Shown here: in pieces, positions 17,513 through 32,355 of the stretch
Layout of the letters: every line of letters starts with the position of its first letter
Position numbering within the stretch: the first letter of the stretch is position 1
Assembly (NCBI GenBank): GCA_032207245.1
Contig: CM063502.1
Location: 137,003,498 to 137,067,497 of the forward strand
Source of the DNA: Pardosa pseudoannulata
Taxonomy: Eukaryota > Arthropoda > Arachnida > Araneae > Lycosidae
DNA length: 64,000 nt
Direction: 5' to 3'
Notes under the pieces: model-generated
What the model saw: only the letters and a program-made list of their open reading frames with translations
What the model was told of the DNA's origin: nothing
Databases searched by the model: none
Made by a program: the position numbers and the translations under genes

Positions 17513-18859
17513 CTTATAATATACTATGCAAAAGTTTAAAAATATCTTAAGAAACAGATTTCAGCATTTTACCTTACTTATCTACAATCTTTGACTGTAT
17601 TATTTAAATGAAAAACTATTAAATATTTCCAAAAAACTAAAATACATTCTCAGCTATATATAATTCCCCAAATTTAAACTACAGCAGCCTGAAATTACAT
17701 AGAGATTTAGCTGTGGCGCAATATAGTGGTGTAATAATGCAATTTATATATTATTTACTCACCATACGTTTATATCAAATCCCCCATTAAACTTATTACG
17801 AATATTAATTTATCATTTCCTTAAAATGCCTTAGCGTTCCCTGCTAAAATTATTTTGAAGTGAGAAGAGATGCATTTATCTACCATGTTTAAGTGTCTAA
17901 TAAGAGTTAATACTTAATCACGTATTTCATATGATCTTATTACGCTAAAACTAATATAATGCATTATCCTCAATTAAGAGGATAATATAGGTACATTAAG
18001 TGGATTTTCTTTGGTCATTATATTTCTTTCTTCCAAACACAAAGTTATTACCACATCTTTCTCCTTAAATTATTATATTTAAAAATAGAGATACGTATTA
18101 TCATTCGATTTATTTTAAATAAAAAACATCCTAGTTTATATTAGAATTCAATTTAATTTTTAAAGATGATTCTTATATTATGTTTTAATATTTATCGCAG
18201 TAAATACTTGTTAAATGCTTTAATAATTTGTTAGTAGCTAATAATCAAGATATTTGTTTCTATCTCGGGGTTACCAATTTATTCAGAAAAATGAGATTAT
18301 TTTAAATAATTTTTCCAAACAAATTATCCCAGTAATAAAATTTGCATGATGAAATACTATCACACCCAATCTAAATATATATTTTTTATAAAATTTAGTT
18401 TATGAACTTTAATATATTCTATATAAACAAGTATTTTAAGATGTTTAAAATTATATACTAATTGAGGCAAGGTTATTTCACCTTGGTTTGTAAGAATTGT
18501 AATTAAAATATTATTTCATTCTACACTGTTAAACTTAAGTGTAAATTAAAAGAAATGAAAAAAAATGTTATTTTTACAAAAAGTGTAGCAAATATTGCAT
18601 ATGATTTATATCTATTTCACACTAATGGAAAATAAATTATGTTTTGCATACTTTATATTTTTCCCATATTACCAACTTACTTAGCTGTACAAGACATCGA
18701 AAAAGTTGTTCATTAATAACTGCTGCTTCAGAAATATTTAAAATGCTCAAATTTAAGCGTAAGATAGGTTTTATGTTCGATGTAAATGCATAATATTAAA
18801 ACAGTAAATAAAAAGTTAACCAATTGGATATGAAAATATCTCTTTTAACCAGTGAATTG
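17509..18859. other. AT-rich sequence, nothing recognised
   Basis: Only a small 9-bp inverted repeat, ATTATCCTC and GAGGATAAT (17963-17986), stands out. Confidence 0.5.
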
Positions 18860-18864
18860 CTTCC

Positions 18865-18945
18865 ACATTAGCGTACCAGGCTAGTATATCTGTATGTCAG
18901 ATCGAATTTCGCAGATGTAATCAAGCGTATACCTGTAAGCTTGGC
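18865..18945 (+). mobile_element. Possible tRNA-like remnant (SINE head or tRNA pseudogene)
   Basis: TTAGCGTACCAGGCTAGTAT resembles the D-arm/A-box part of a tRNA. ATCTG and CAGAT can form an anticodon-like stem, and CGCAGATGTAATC lies where the B box would be. The B box is badly decayed and the acceptor stem is not evident. A functional tRNA is therefore unlikely. Confidence 0.25.
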
Positions 18946-19472
18946 GAACATATTTTTAATTCAAATGCAGCAGCGTTTTGGGCATTATCCTACCGCTATA
19001 ATTTTTTCTTGATCCTTTAATATTTTTCTGTTGTTGTCTTTTCTTCTGTTTTTGTTTAGTGATTTGTACGTTTAATTTTTGTACAAGTTTGGTGAATATG
19101 CAGGATAGGTTTGAAGAGGAAGTATGGGGCACAAAAATCCAGTAGCGGGTTTTTATTGCAATTTGCATGCTACCTTCAGGAGTCCCTTAATCTTAAAAAC
19201 CAAAAGAAGCTGTCCAAAAGAAAAACGCCTTATATTCGTGAAGTTCATGGATTTGAACATCAGTCAGAAGTAACAAATATACGTACTGTATATTTTACAC
19301 TGACAACTGTACATTACAGATACATTACCTATGGCTAGTCACGAATTGTTGATGGTATTCAGTGGGTAAGTTGAGGAAAGATCATATCAACATGTAGCAA
19401 GTTTTAAAATTCAAACAATTCTTCAATTGAAAACAAAAATATTTTATTAGTACAACAAATTTTAATATATTC

Positions 19473-22879
<3,407 letters not shown>

Positions 22880-23560
22880 ATGGGGTGGCGCTTTGTTTTA
22901 ATGGATTTTAAAACTTCTTTTATTAATCCTTCTGCCTCATCTATCTCCTGCAGCACCTTATTCTATGACTGAATTTTATCTTTGTTGGGATCGAATTAAA
23001 CTTTTATTAAAATAAACAGGCATTTTTATTCCTTTAAATCTGTCTCCAAGAGAACTTACAACAAATAAATAAATCAAAAATGAGCAGTCAGTACAGTAAG
23101 TTACAATGATTATTGTTACAATTTTATTTTTAAAATTCATTGAAATTTTAAAGCTTAGTTTATCAAAAATTAAAAATACGATACTCATATTTTGCAAGTT
23201 ATATAACATGTTATTGAATATAAGGTGTCACCTTATTATTTAATCTTAAAACTTCTTTGTTAAATTTTCTGCTTTCTCTATGTTTTAAAAGAAACTTATT
23301 CTGCATATTTATTTTATCTTTCTTGTGATAAAGTTAGTTTTTTGTTAAATTAAACCCCTTGATTTCGAGATTTTAGTTTTTCAAATGTATCTAAGAAGAT
23401 TTGCAGTAAATAGATAAATTAGCATTAATAAATCATCATAATAAGTTGTTGTAGCATTTGTTATAATTTTTTTTAATTCTATGAACTTTGAAAACTTAGC
23501 TTATCAATAAATATAAATGTGATATTCATCCTATGAAAGGTATAATTTTATAAAACTCAA
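22880..23560. repeat. Tandem duplication, ~337 bp unit, diverged
   Basis: AAACTTCTTT at 22911 recurs at 23248. In both copies it is followed in order by TTATTCT, ATTTTATCTTT, AATTAAAC, a TTTTAATT/ATT stretch, TAGTTTATC versus TAGCTTATC, AAAAATACGATACTCAT versus ATAAATGTGATATTCAT, and a TATAA end. Copies are about 22880-23215 and 23225-23560. The open frames in copy 1 are not conserved in copy 2. Confidence 0.75.
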
Positions 23561-24850
23561 TAATTGCGTTAGCAGAGTGGATTTTCTAGGCTCAAGTGAT
23601 TTGTCAATTAGATATAAAAGGATTCCTGGATTTAATCTTCTTCATTTTCCCCCTTTTTCCAATTCTCTCCTAGAAAATTAAGATAAACAACCTTTTTTTT
23701 CCAAAATGACGAATGAACCTTACGTTTTACATCAGCTAATGTGAAAGAACTTTTCCATGGCAACTGTATTTTATACATTTACATTATGAAGATTATGAAG
23801 ATGTATTTTATTGCAATGAGGGAATAAGTATTTTGATTAATTAACTTTATACGCTACGCTTACCACAAATAATTATCCAGTTCACCGTCTAATTGTGAAA
23901 ATGTGCTTTTAATAAATTTTGTACAATCTATTTAGGTACGATAATAAAATTTGATCTATCCAATATTTCTTGATAATGCGAAATTACAAAAAGGTGTCGG
24001 GGAAAAGTAATTTTTTATTACAACACTAAAGAGTGTATTTCATCTTTTTCTGAAATATTTGTGATTTTATTAGTTAATCTATCTATTATCATAAGTAAGA
24101 TCTTATTTTACCATGGTAATTTTTTTCAGTTTCTCTGTGAATAATATCTATCTTATTTATTTATAGACCTAATAATAAATTTTAATTTCTTTTGATAGAT
24201 AGATAAAGTTTTTGGAATAACTATTTGTTAGTAAAGATATGCGTAACATTTAAATATGAAAAATAGATTTGATGATTAAGAATTAATACACGATATTTCT
24301 CCGTTTCAGAAAGCTTTAACTAAAAATTCACTTCAAATAATTATTAATTATTTTATTTTGTATATTAGTTACAGGAATGAAACATTTTACTAGAATTTTC
24401 AGAATAAATTAAATGCATCTATTAATAGTGCATTATTATTTTCTTACGAATGATATTTTTTGTATGGTAAACTTTTTAAATAAACAAACTGAAGGTATTA
24501 CAGAAAAATATATCATGTGAAACAGTATTTATTCGGTTATGCAGTTTGTTTAAGTTTTTTTGGGGGGTGTATTATTAACTAAGACCCTTAATCACTTAAA
24601 ACACCATATTGAACTAAATTGATAAATGATTCTAGAAATAAAGGCAGGAGCCTGCCGCCTTCGATCTAGTTCAATAGATTCAATTATGATGAATCTAATT
24701 AAAAAACATTAATTCATATTGAATTATTGAAGATAGTCATATACAAAATAAGAAAGAACGTAAGCGCTGATAAAGATCAGCGGTCATACGACAACTTCAA
24801 AGCTACCAACTGTGTTGAACATTATTGGGGAATTATCCCTGTGACTTATT

Positions 24851-24851
<1 letters not shown>
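23561..24851. other. AT-rich sequence, nothing recognised
   Basis: No supported feature. A GGGGGG run at 24562 is notable only against the AT-rich background. Confidence 0.5.

Positions 24852-24895
<44 letters not shown>
24852..24895. repeat. (TA)n microsatellite
   Basis: About 44 bases of pure TA repeat. Confidence 0.95.
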
Positions 24896-24897
<2 letters not shown>

Positions 24898-25264
24898 ATT
24901 TCACTGCAGAACAATTTTTGTTTAACTTTGTCTTTTATTTATAAATAGCAGAGAAGTCAAATCTATGAGTTTTTATATAAATCAGCATTATAGAATAAAT
25001 ATAAAGTATTTGTTATATTATATTTGTATATTACTCTCAGTAAAAAAATTATGCACATATTCCTGTTTTAATGCCACAGTTCTGCAAAGAATAAATCACA
25101 AAATAAAAACCTGGATATAAACCATTTGCATAGGTTTATTGGATATAGAACTAAACTCGAATATTAATAGAGGCAAAAAAATTTTTTATAGCTGTTTATA
25201 ATATAAAAAATATTTGGGATCTTTTTTTTTATTGTAGAGGGAAACCAAAGTCATCTCAGGTATC

Positions 25265-25480
25265 ACTACTTATAATAGCATGTTTTTCACTGATAATGAA
25301 CGCATGACTCCAAACGTCTGCTAAATGATATCCCAAAAGAATGAACTTCATAAGTTGTATAAATACAGAGATTATGCCCAATCCGTCGATGAATAGCGGG
25401 GGATGGTAGGGCAAAAAATGAGATAAAGCGGATGGGGGAGTGTTCAAAAAGGATTAGGATTATATTGCAGAAAGCGGGGA
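25265..25480 (+). repeat. Dispersed repeat B, copy 1
   Basis: CTAAATGATATCCCAAAAGA at 25321 also occurs at 39595. The match continues with TTGTATAA and AGAGATTATG at the same spacing, and more weakly into A/G-rich sequence with GATAAAG/GATATAAAG. The two copies lie 14.3 kb apart in the same orientation, so this is an interspersed repeat rather than a local duplication. Frames on the minus strand cross it without a recognisable domain. The family is unknown. Confidence 0.65.
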
Positions 25481-26807
25481 TTATAGCAAGAGATACATAG
25501 TAGGAAGATTTCATTCCCTAACTCGAGAAAGTATTGATTTAAAGGATTTTCAAGGATAGAAAAGATTATGGGTACCCAACGTTTTATATTGCTTCTAAAG
25601 AAGCTGTACATTTTCCTCTATCCCCAATGTTAACCGTTTTCAACTTTAAATATTTTTAAAAATGGTTAATGTATAGTTATCACATGTAGATGCAAATATA
25701 TTACATTAGTTTATATTTTATTTTATTAAAACGTACAGTAAAAGTTATGTATTATGTTAAAAAGTTTAGTTTAACAATATTGAGGGAAAATAAAAAATTA
25801 TATCTGTGTGAGTAGATATATATGAAAAACTGAAGATAAAAATGTTTTATATAAAGGCATAAAACATTTGTACAGAACATAAAACTATTTCTACATAATT
25901 TTAATTAACGTAAAATTAATTATTTTTACGTTTATCTTACAAAATTTTGAAACTTTTCAATAAAAAGTTTTTATTATATCTTTCATTTAAAAAATATAAT
26001 GATATGTGTTTAAGTAAGTACCGTTTAGAAATTTCAGAATAATATTAGTTAACCCTTATTTTTAAAAGTATAAAAGCTGCTAATCATATTATATGTTTTG
26101 TATATTTAAGTCTTTAAGTCTTTACAAACCACTAATTGTTAGACATATAAATAATAAATTTTTAAGTTTAGATTTTGTAGATTTTATATTTTTATCATCC
26201 TATGATAAAATACTAAAATATACCAGTATGTATCTATACTAGTAATTCACAATAGTACTAGTACTAACACTTATTATCTCAACATTTCCAAATAAATAAT
26301 AATTACTAAAATATGTAATGTTAAACGAGAAAATTTTAAAACATAAAATACAAGTTTATTAACAAAAAAAAAAGGATTTCTACTAATTAGGAGTTATTTA
26401 TTTTTTTAAAATACTACTAAATTTTAAACTACTATATACTATACTTATCGATACATATTTCTGACATATAACCATGTCTAAACTTTTATCCAACAGGTAG
26501 AATAGATAGTAGTTCAAACAACATAAAAAGATAAAATACACAAATATTCAATTTCGGTTGCAAAGCTGTTCATTTGGCATCACTTGAGCTACAGAGATTC
26601 CCAAAAGCTATATTTATTTTTACATATTTCTTGCGTCTCTATTGATTTTTATTTTAAGAAATATAAAGTTCTTTTTAGTAATAATCATGTACATGAAATC
26701 AATGACACTAGAAAGGTATAATTAAATTTTGTAACTTCATTTGATATGGTTGCTTTTAGTAAATTATGTTAATTGCAATGATTAAAAGATAGCAAAAATA
26801 ATGTTGT

Positions 26808-26872
26808 ACTTTGGAGCGCTACAGTCTTTTGTTTTGCTACACAAAAAATATCAATGGGACAATGACTTTAGA
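26808..26872 (-). mobile_element. SINE-1 3' fragment
   Basis: GCTACAGTCTTTTGTTTTGC, TACACAA, GGGACAATGAC matches only the 3' third of SINE-1 on the minus strand (compare 52240-52285). The head and body are missing, so it is 5'-truncated or eroded. Confidence 0.6.
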
Positions 26873-29342
26873 TTTTTTTAAGTATACTGCAGACTTGCAA
26901 CATATAAATTATAATAAAGGCTACTTATCATAAATATTTAGACCATATATGAACTTGCATTTAAAAGAAGTCCTCACTTCATATATTGCTCTTTCTGAAA
27001 AGTGAAAGTATGGAAAGGGGCCAAATTGTTATAGCAATGAGGAATGACAGACTGCGTATAATTTTTTCCGGACAATCAAACGAAAGATATTAATAAAAAA
27101 CCTACAGTCATTCATCGCACACACTATTTATAATGTTTAATATGGATTCAACCTAATTTCATAAACCCATTAGCTAATTTAGTATTGGAATTCATAAAAT
27201 AGGAGTGAGAGGATAAAATATAAAACATAATTTTTTGTTTGAGTAAAATTTTTAATTTTATTTATAGATGATGTCCATTGATCTTTGTAATAGGTAATAT
27301 ATCTAAGATATAGAAAGATAAATGTCACACAAAATGAAAAAGAAGATATATAAATATCATATTTCTATTCAGGATTTTGTGAGGAAACTATTACATTACC
27401 TTAGAACCACCCGAGGATATAAAATATGCAAAAAAACTCAACATCAAAACGTTTGTTTATAGAGATGAAAAAAGTATATAATTTTTTAAATAAAATAAAA
27501 TGATAAACTATTAATTCAACAGCGTTTTTAGGCCTAATAAAATGTTTACGAAGAGTTGAATAAATTAGATTCTAAACAGAAGATCAAATGAATGTTAAAG
27601 TTTTGACCTAGTTAAGTAGAACATCCTACATATATTAACAGATCAAGTTGCTTTAATATCACGGCCGAAATTATTTAGTACATTACAGAACTGTTCTTCA
27701 GATAAAAACTCCTCAAAGAGAAAATACTGGCTATGTCCCTTTTTGAAAAATTTTATCAATCCATACACTGTTTGAAATCAGCATTTACAACATTTGATAT
27801 AAGTTACATAAATCAACTGCATTATAAATGAAAAGGAAATTTTTTATAAAGCTAAACTAAGTTTGTGTTGTACCTACATCAAAATAATTTCGCTTTCAGT
27901 TGTAGTTAAATTTCAAAGAGTGTACTCACAAAATTTATTATGATTAGCTGAACCAAAACGTAAAAGAAAATGTTGGTTTTAAAATAGAGCTATATATTTA
28001 ACTAATATATTACAATCTTCATTGAAGTTAAATAAAATAGGTTTTTTCCCTTAACATACCTTGTTAATAACAGAAGTAAGTATAATGTAGTTACGAAACA
28101 TTTTGTGTTTTGAGATCTGATAAAAGTTTGCACATTTTACCAATGCATTTGAAATTCAATTAAGAATAGTTTTATACTACTTTGTATGCTTTTACACATT
28201 TGAATAAAAATTATCATTTAAGTATGTTTAAAGAAACAGTGCTTTCTTCGAGTTGTTAAATTAAAAGTGTAAAGTTTTAATTAAATACTTTTCAAAAACG
28301 GCTTAAGTATTGATCCCAACTTGTTTCATTAGAATTAAATAAAGGTTTTTAAGATATCTTTAATTTTGATTTCATTCATATTCATTGTTTCAGTATAAAC
28401 ATAATGTACGGATAAGAGATAAACGTGATCTGGAAAAATGCACAATTTATGGCCCGATTATATAGGCTTCATTTCTCGAAAACGTTTTTATTTGAGACAA
28501 ATGCAATTGTACTTATGAAGTGTGGAGTATTAAAGAAAAACTTTTATAACTTAAATATTAATATATTAAAATACATGGACAGGCAATTGAGTTTTCTGAA
28601 CTTAATATAATGCCTTACATTTTAAATTCTGATACTGGGAACGGCAGATTAAGGTGGTAATTTTTGAGTTCTTCGAAAAATGAATGGCCTATGACGATAC
28701 TCAAAACGGTAGAATGTTATAATTTAGAATGTAATTTAAGAATTTTTAATTCCAGTAGTGATACGTAGGTCCACAATCATTCCGAATTAGCTATTAAATT
28801 ATGCACCGTCTTATTTTACCCTTTGTGTATAGACGAATAAGGTATATTAATTTTCTATTTTTGTACATCCTTATAGTTATATTTTACTTACCAAGTATTT
28901 TTAGCCGAAAAGTATAAACCTTTATATTGCGTCATTACATAAGCTTTATTTCTTGAAGATTTAGGGGAGTATTTGTTGGGAATGTCTTTTGAATATTCAT
29001 ATAGACACTTCTCTTTTATTGATACTCAAATTTCTTTGAGCAATTGATGACAAGCATAATATGTTTTATTTTTTCAATAAAGTGAGGCATTTTTGTCAAA
29101 TATTTAGAATCATTGTTCTTTTGAGGAGATATTCTAGCAATATTACACAACTTCATGCAATTCAATGAGATCAGTATCTAAACAATTTTAAAAAAATCTT
29201 GTTTTATAGTGTACTAGGAAAAGGTACCATAAAAACAAAATGTTATTATGTACTATTAACTTCGCCTGTAACTTTTAATTTCTATGAATATTCAGCATGA
29301 AACCACTTAAATGAATTATGAATGATTAAATGAATTATGCAT
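26873..29342. other. AT-rich sequence, nothing recognised
   Basis: No supported feature. A 61-codon frame near 28425-28610 has no domain. Confidence 0.5.
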
Positions 29343-29382
29343 GAATTATGAATGTCTAATATTTATTAGACATTCATAATTC
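29343..29382. repeat. Perfect 19-bp hairpin (palindrome)
   Basis: GAATTATGAATGTCTAATA is followed by TT and then its exact reverse complement. The 40-base structure is uninterrupted. Just upstream, ATGAATTATG-type words recur at 29311, 29330 and 29341, so direct and inverted repetition are combined. It could be a miniature foldback element, a replication-slippage product or a small hairpin RNA source. No transcript evidence is available. Confidence 0.9.
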
Positions 29383-31080
29383 TTTAAAAGATAATAGTGG
29401 AATTATATTGTCCTAAACAAAAAAAGCTATTAAGTGGAAAACAATATAAAAATTTCCCTTTTTGTTTAAAGATATGATTGCTTCAGCTTAGTTTTAAAAT
29501 TAGGCATAAATTTCCAATATTAAAAATATAATGATAATTAAATCGTCATTAAGTTATAGACAAGGTTTGAACTTCTTTTATAAATACTATATACCGTTAT
29601 ACTATATAAACGTTGATCTAATTTATATTCTAATCAAATAAAAGCAATAACGAAACAAAATGGTACACAGTTTCAATTTAGCGTTTAATTTTAAGTTCAA
29701 TTTAGCTCTGATTATAATTGACATGCTGGATTACTATAAATTAAAATATCATTAAATATCATCCGTGAAAATTGAAAACATTTTATGTTTTTTTTACTTG
29801 CATTACATTTGAATCTGTAGTAATTTAATATATATCTGAAGTACTTTAGCCATATAAAATAAATTTATTCAAAAACATTTAAACGATTCTCATGAAATCG
29901 ACTGCCAAATGATATCTTAACTAACATTTTCAATAGTATTTTATGAATTTATGTAATTCTCCAAGGACTTTCAACGATTACGATTATTGCAATTCAGTAT
30001 CATTAATTTAATCTGTCGATTCACTTAACCGGGGTCTAAATAATGAATTCACTAAATGTTTAATTCATACATATTAAATGGGTTTAGTTAAACAGATGTT
30101 TTTGATATTTTAAGTGAAATTTTTTTTAACGTCATGCATACGTTTAATTTTTCCGTTTTCATCAAGCAAAAAATAAATATCTCAGCTTTCACTTTCACTG
30201 ACAGTATTTAAGATTGAAGATATTAAATTAACTAGTGTCATTTTTAAATATTTGAAAATATCCGAAGAACTTGTTAGCGAAAGAATTTAATTGTTCTTTT
30301 ACTTTTCATTGACTAAGAGAATTAAAAATCTCTGCAGGATTAGTGAAATTTTTGCTTACAAAAAGTCTCTTTTGTGTATCTAAAGCGATAAGGAAAGACA
30401 CTGTTGCTCAAATGTTTGAATGCTGAAACCAGAAAAAAATGTTTCTCTATTGGTTAAGTAGATATTTTTGAATTGTAGCATAAAGGCAAAGGGATATTAA
30501 TAAGCCTTTAAAAAATCCAGTTTTGTATTGTTCGTACACCGCTAAAAATAACAAATGTTTTAGGTTCTTAATAAACAATTAAATTTGCATGTATGTGTGT
30601 ATACAAGTTTGACAGCAGTATTATGCCTCAGAGCTTAATGACTAATATATTATTCGAAGAATATCATTAATATATAGTAAAACAATGCATTGCTTTATTT
30701 CTTATGTTCATATATTCTAAATACTGAATATGTAAGAATAGCACACAAGCAAACTAATTTATGTGGAACTCTAATGCATTTAAGTAACGTATTGCATAAA
30801 ATGTTGAATTAAACAAGAAAAAAGTTTATTATTTTCAGAGTGAGAAAATTATTATTTTTATCTGCAACTTCACTTAGATTAAATTAAATAAATTGAAAAC
30901 TATGAAGAGATTTTTTTATCGTCGTACGCCAAATATATAATAAAAGATTAACGTTTACATTCTAAAATTTGAAATGAATTCGTAAATCATACATTGGATC
31001 AAATATCTTATTCTGTCACTGAGAAAATTATTTTAATCCTGTTAAATAGAATCCACGAAATCTTGATTTTTTGACATTAG
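29383..31080. other. AT-rich sequence, nothing recognised
   Basis: No supported feature. Confidence 0.5.
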
Positions 31081-31202
31081 GTGTCGCAATAATGCTTTTC
31101 TAAAAGAACGAATGCTCTACAGATTTCCCCAGGAGATTAAGTTGTGGGCATTTAGTTGTCCTCTCGAGGAAACAAACATCAGTTTGAATTGCATTTTAAG
31201 AG
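31081..31202 (+). other. Candidate 122-nt exon (speculative)
   Basis: A pyrimidine-rich TTGATTTTTTGACATTAG ends at 31080. It is followed by sequence open in one frame for 40 codons (TGT CGC AAT ...) and by GAG|GTAAAAT at 31200. The peptide contains Cys, Trp and Pro and reads like protein (ERMLYRFPQEIKLWAFSCPL), but I recognise no domain. The frame stays open past the donor to about 31279. With no neighbouring exons and no homology, this is only a candidate. Confidence 0.2.
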
Positions 31203-31615
31203 GTAAAATAAACATCTACCAAGACAGCTTTGTTGATTTCTCGTGTAATAGTTTCTGCTTAGACAATAATATTTTCGAATAGCGATACAACAGACATTTT
31301 CATTTTTACATCAAATAAAGGCAATTATAATATTTTTCTTTTGTGCAGAATATGGCAACCTCACCAATATTGTTCTACAGTCTGTTTTTTGTCAATAAAT
31401 TACTTATTTTGAAGGACTACTTTTAATATGTAGTCTTTCACATTATTAGTCTGCATTTAGAATATATAAAACTTGTGAAAATGTCCAGTTTACAAAGATT
31501 GATAATTATATGTTATCTACAATTTGAGTCCATATCAATAAAACTTCAAATGTCATTTTGGAATAAGACTAGAGAATAGAGATTTGTATCATATACTTGA
31601 ATTTCTACAGTAATG

Positions 31616-31629
31616 TCTGCAGCTTAACT
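31616..31629 (+). repeat. Target-site duplication, left (14 bp)
   Basis: TCTGCAGCTTAACT here is repeated exactly at 32342-32355 on the other side of the LINE fragment. It marks the insertion boundary next to the element's 3' end. Confidence 0.9.
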
Positions 31630-32341
31630 TCCTTCCTTCCTTCCTCAGTGGCATGACAGCCCAGAATGGGCCTTAGCCTTCTCTAGAATTCCATACCAGG
31701 CAGTCCTATCTTTGGCTCTGGATTTCCAATTTGAAATTTTCAAGGATCTTATGTCTTTCTCAATACAGTCTAACCATCTAGATTTTGGTCGTTCTCTCAT
31801 TCGGGTTCCCATTGGTTTGGCCGTAAAAACTTTTTTTGTGGATCTATTGTCATTAAGTCGAACTAGGTGTCCGGCCCATTTTAATCTTTGTAAGCTAATA
31901 AAATTAATTATATCTGGGATTTTATATGTTCTGTATAATTCAATATTTGTTCTTCTTCTCTATATATCATTTACATTAATTCCCCCCAAAATACTTCTCA
32001 ATATTTTTCTCTCAAAAACTTCTAGGGTTTCCTTGTCTCTTTCTGTCAATGCCCAGGTTTCAGTCAAAACAAGTCTTATTAGGCATTTATACAATATTAT
32101 TTTAGTCAGTCTTTTAATGTACTTAGACTTTAAATATTTATTTAATCAAAAAAAAAAAAACATCGATTAGCAGCAGTAATTCTGCTATGAATTTCAACAA
32201 ATATATTATTTTGTGTATTAATTTCCGAACCTAGGTATATAAACTGCTTTACAGTCTCAAATCTATAACTGCCTATTTCTAAGAAGGAGTGATTATATTC
32301 TGATTTTAAACAAGGCTTATATTTGGTTTTAATTTCATTAA
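31630..32341 (-). pseudogene. 5'-truncated RTE-type LINE, reverse transcriptase C-terminus
   Basis: On the minus strand this is the last part of a non-LTR retrotransposon polyprotein, from just after the polymerase domain to its stop codon. Readable blocks in order are INEIKTKYK, FIYLGSEIN, EIHSRITAANR, ALTERDKETLEVFERKILRS, RRRTNIELYR, RLKWAGHLVRL, ERPKSRWLDCIEKDI and DRTAWYGILEKAKAHSGL, then TGA at 31645-31647. These match the C-terminal region of RTE-like endonuclease-reverse transcriptases. The copy is dead. It has a 13-base A run (plus strand 32148-32160) where frame and sequence are lost, an in-frame TAG at 31960-31962, an apparent deletion of YGS before ETWAL, and no 5' part. The 3' tail is (GGAA)n. 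The plus-strand 152-codon frame here is only its antisense. Confidence 0.93.
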
Positions 32342-32355
32342 TCTGCAGCTTAACT
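32342..32355 (+). repeat. Target-site duplication, right (14 bp)
   Basis: Exact second copy of TCTGCAGCTTAACT, at the 5'-truncated end of the LINE fragment. With 31616-31629 it defines an insertion of 712 bases. Confidence 0.9.

Noticed and set aside
31641..31643. GAAGGAAGGAAG run considered as an independent microsatellite
   Set aside because: It directly follows the LINE stop codon and precedes the target-site duplication, so it is the element's 3' tail.
31712..32170. 152-codon plus-strand open frame
   Set aside because: It is the antisense of the RTE-type reverse transcriptase remnant, whose minus-strand translation has the recognisable motifs.
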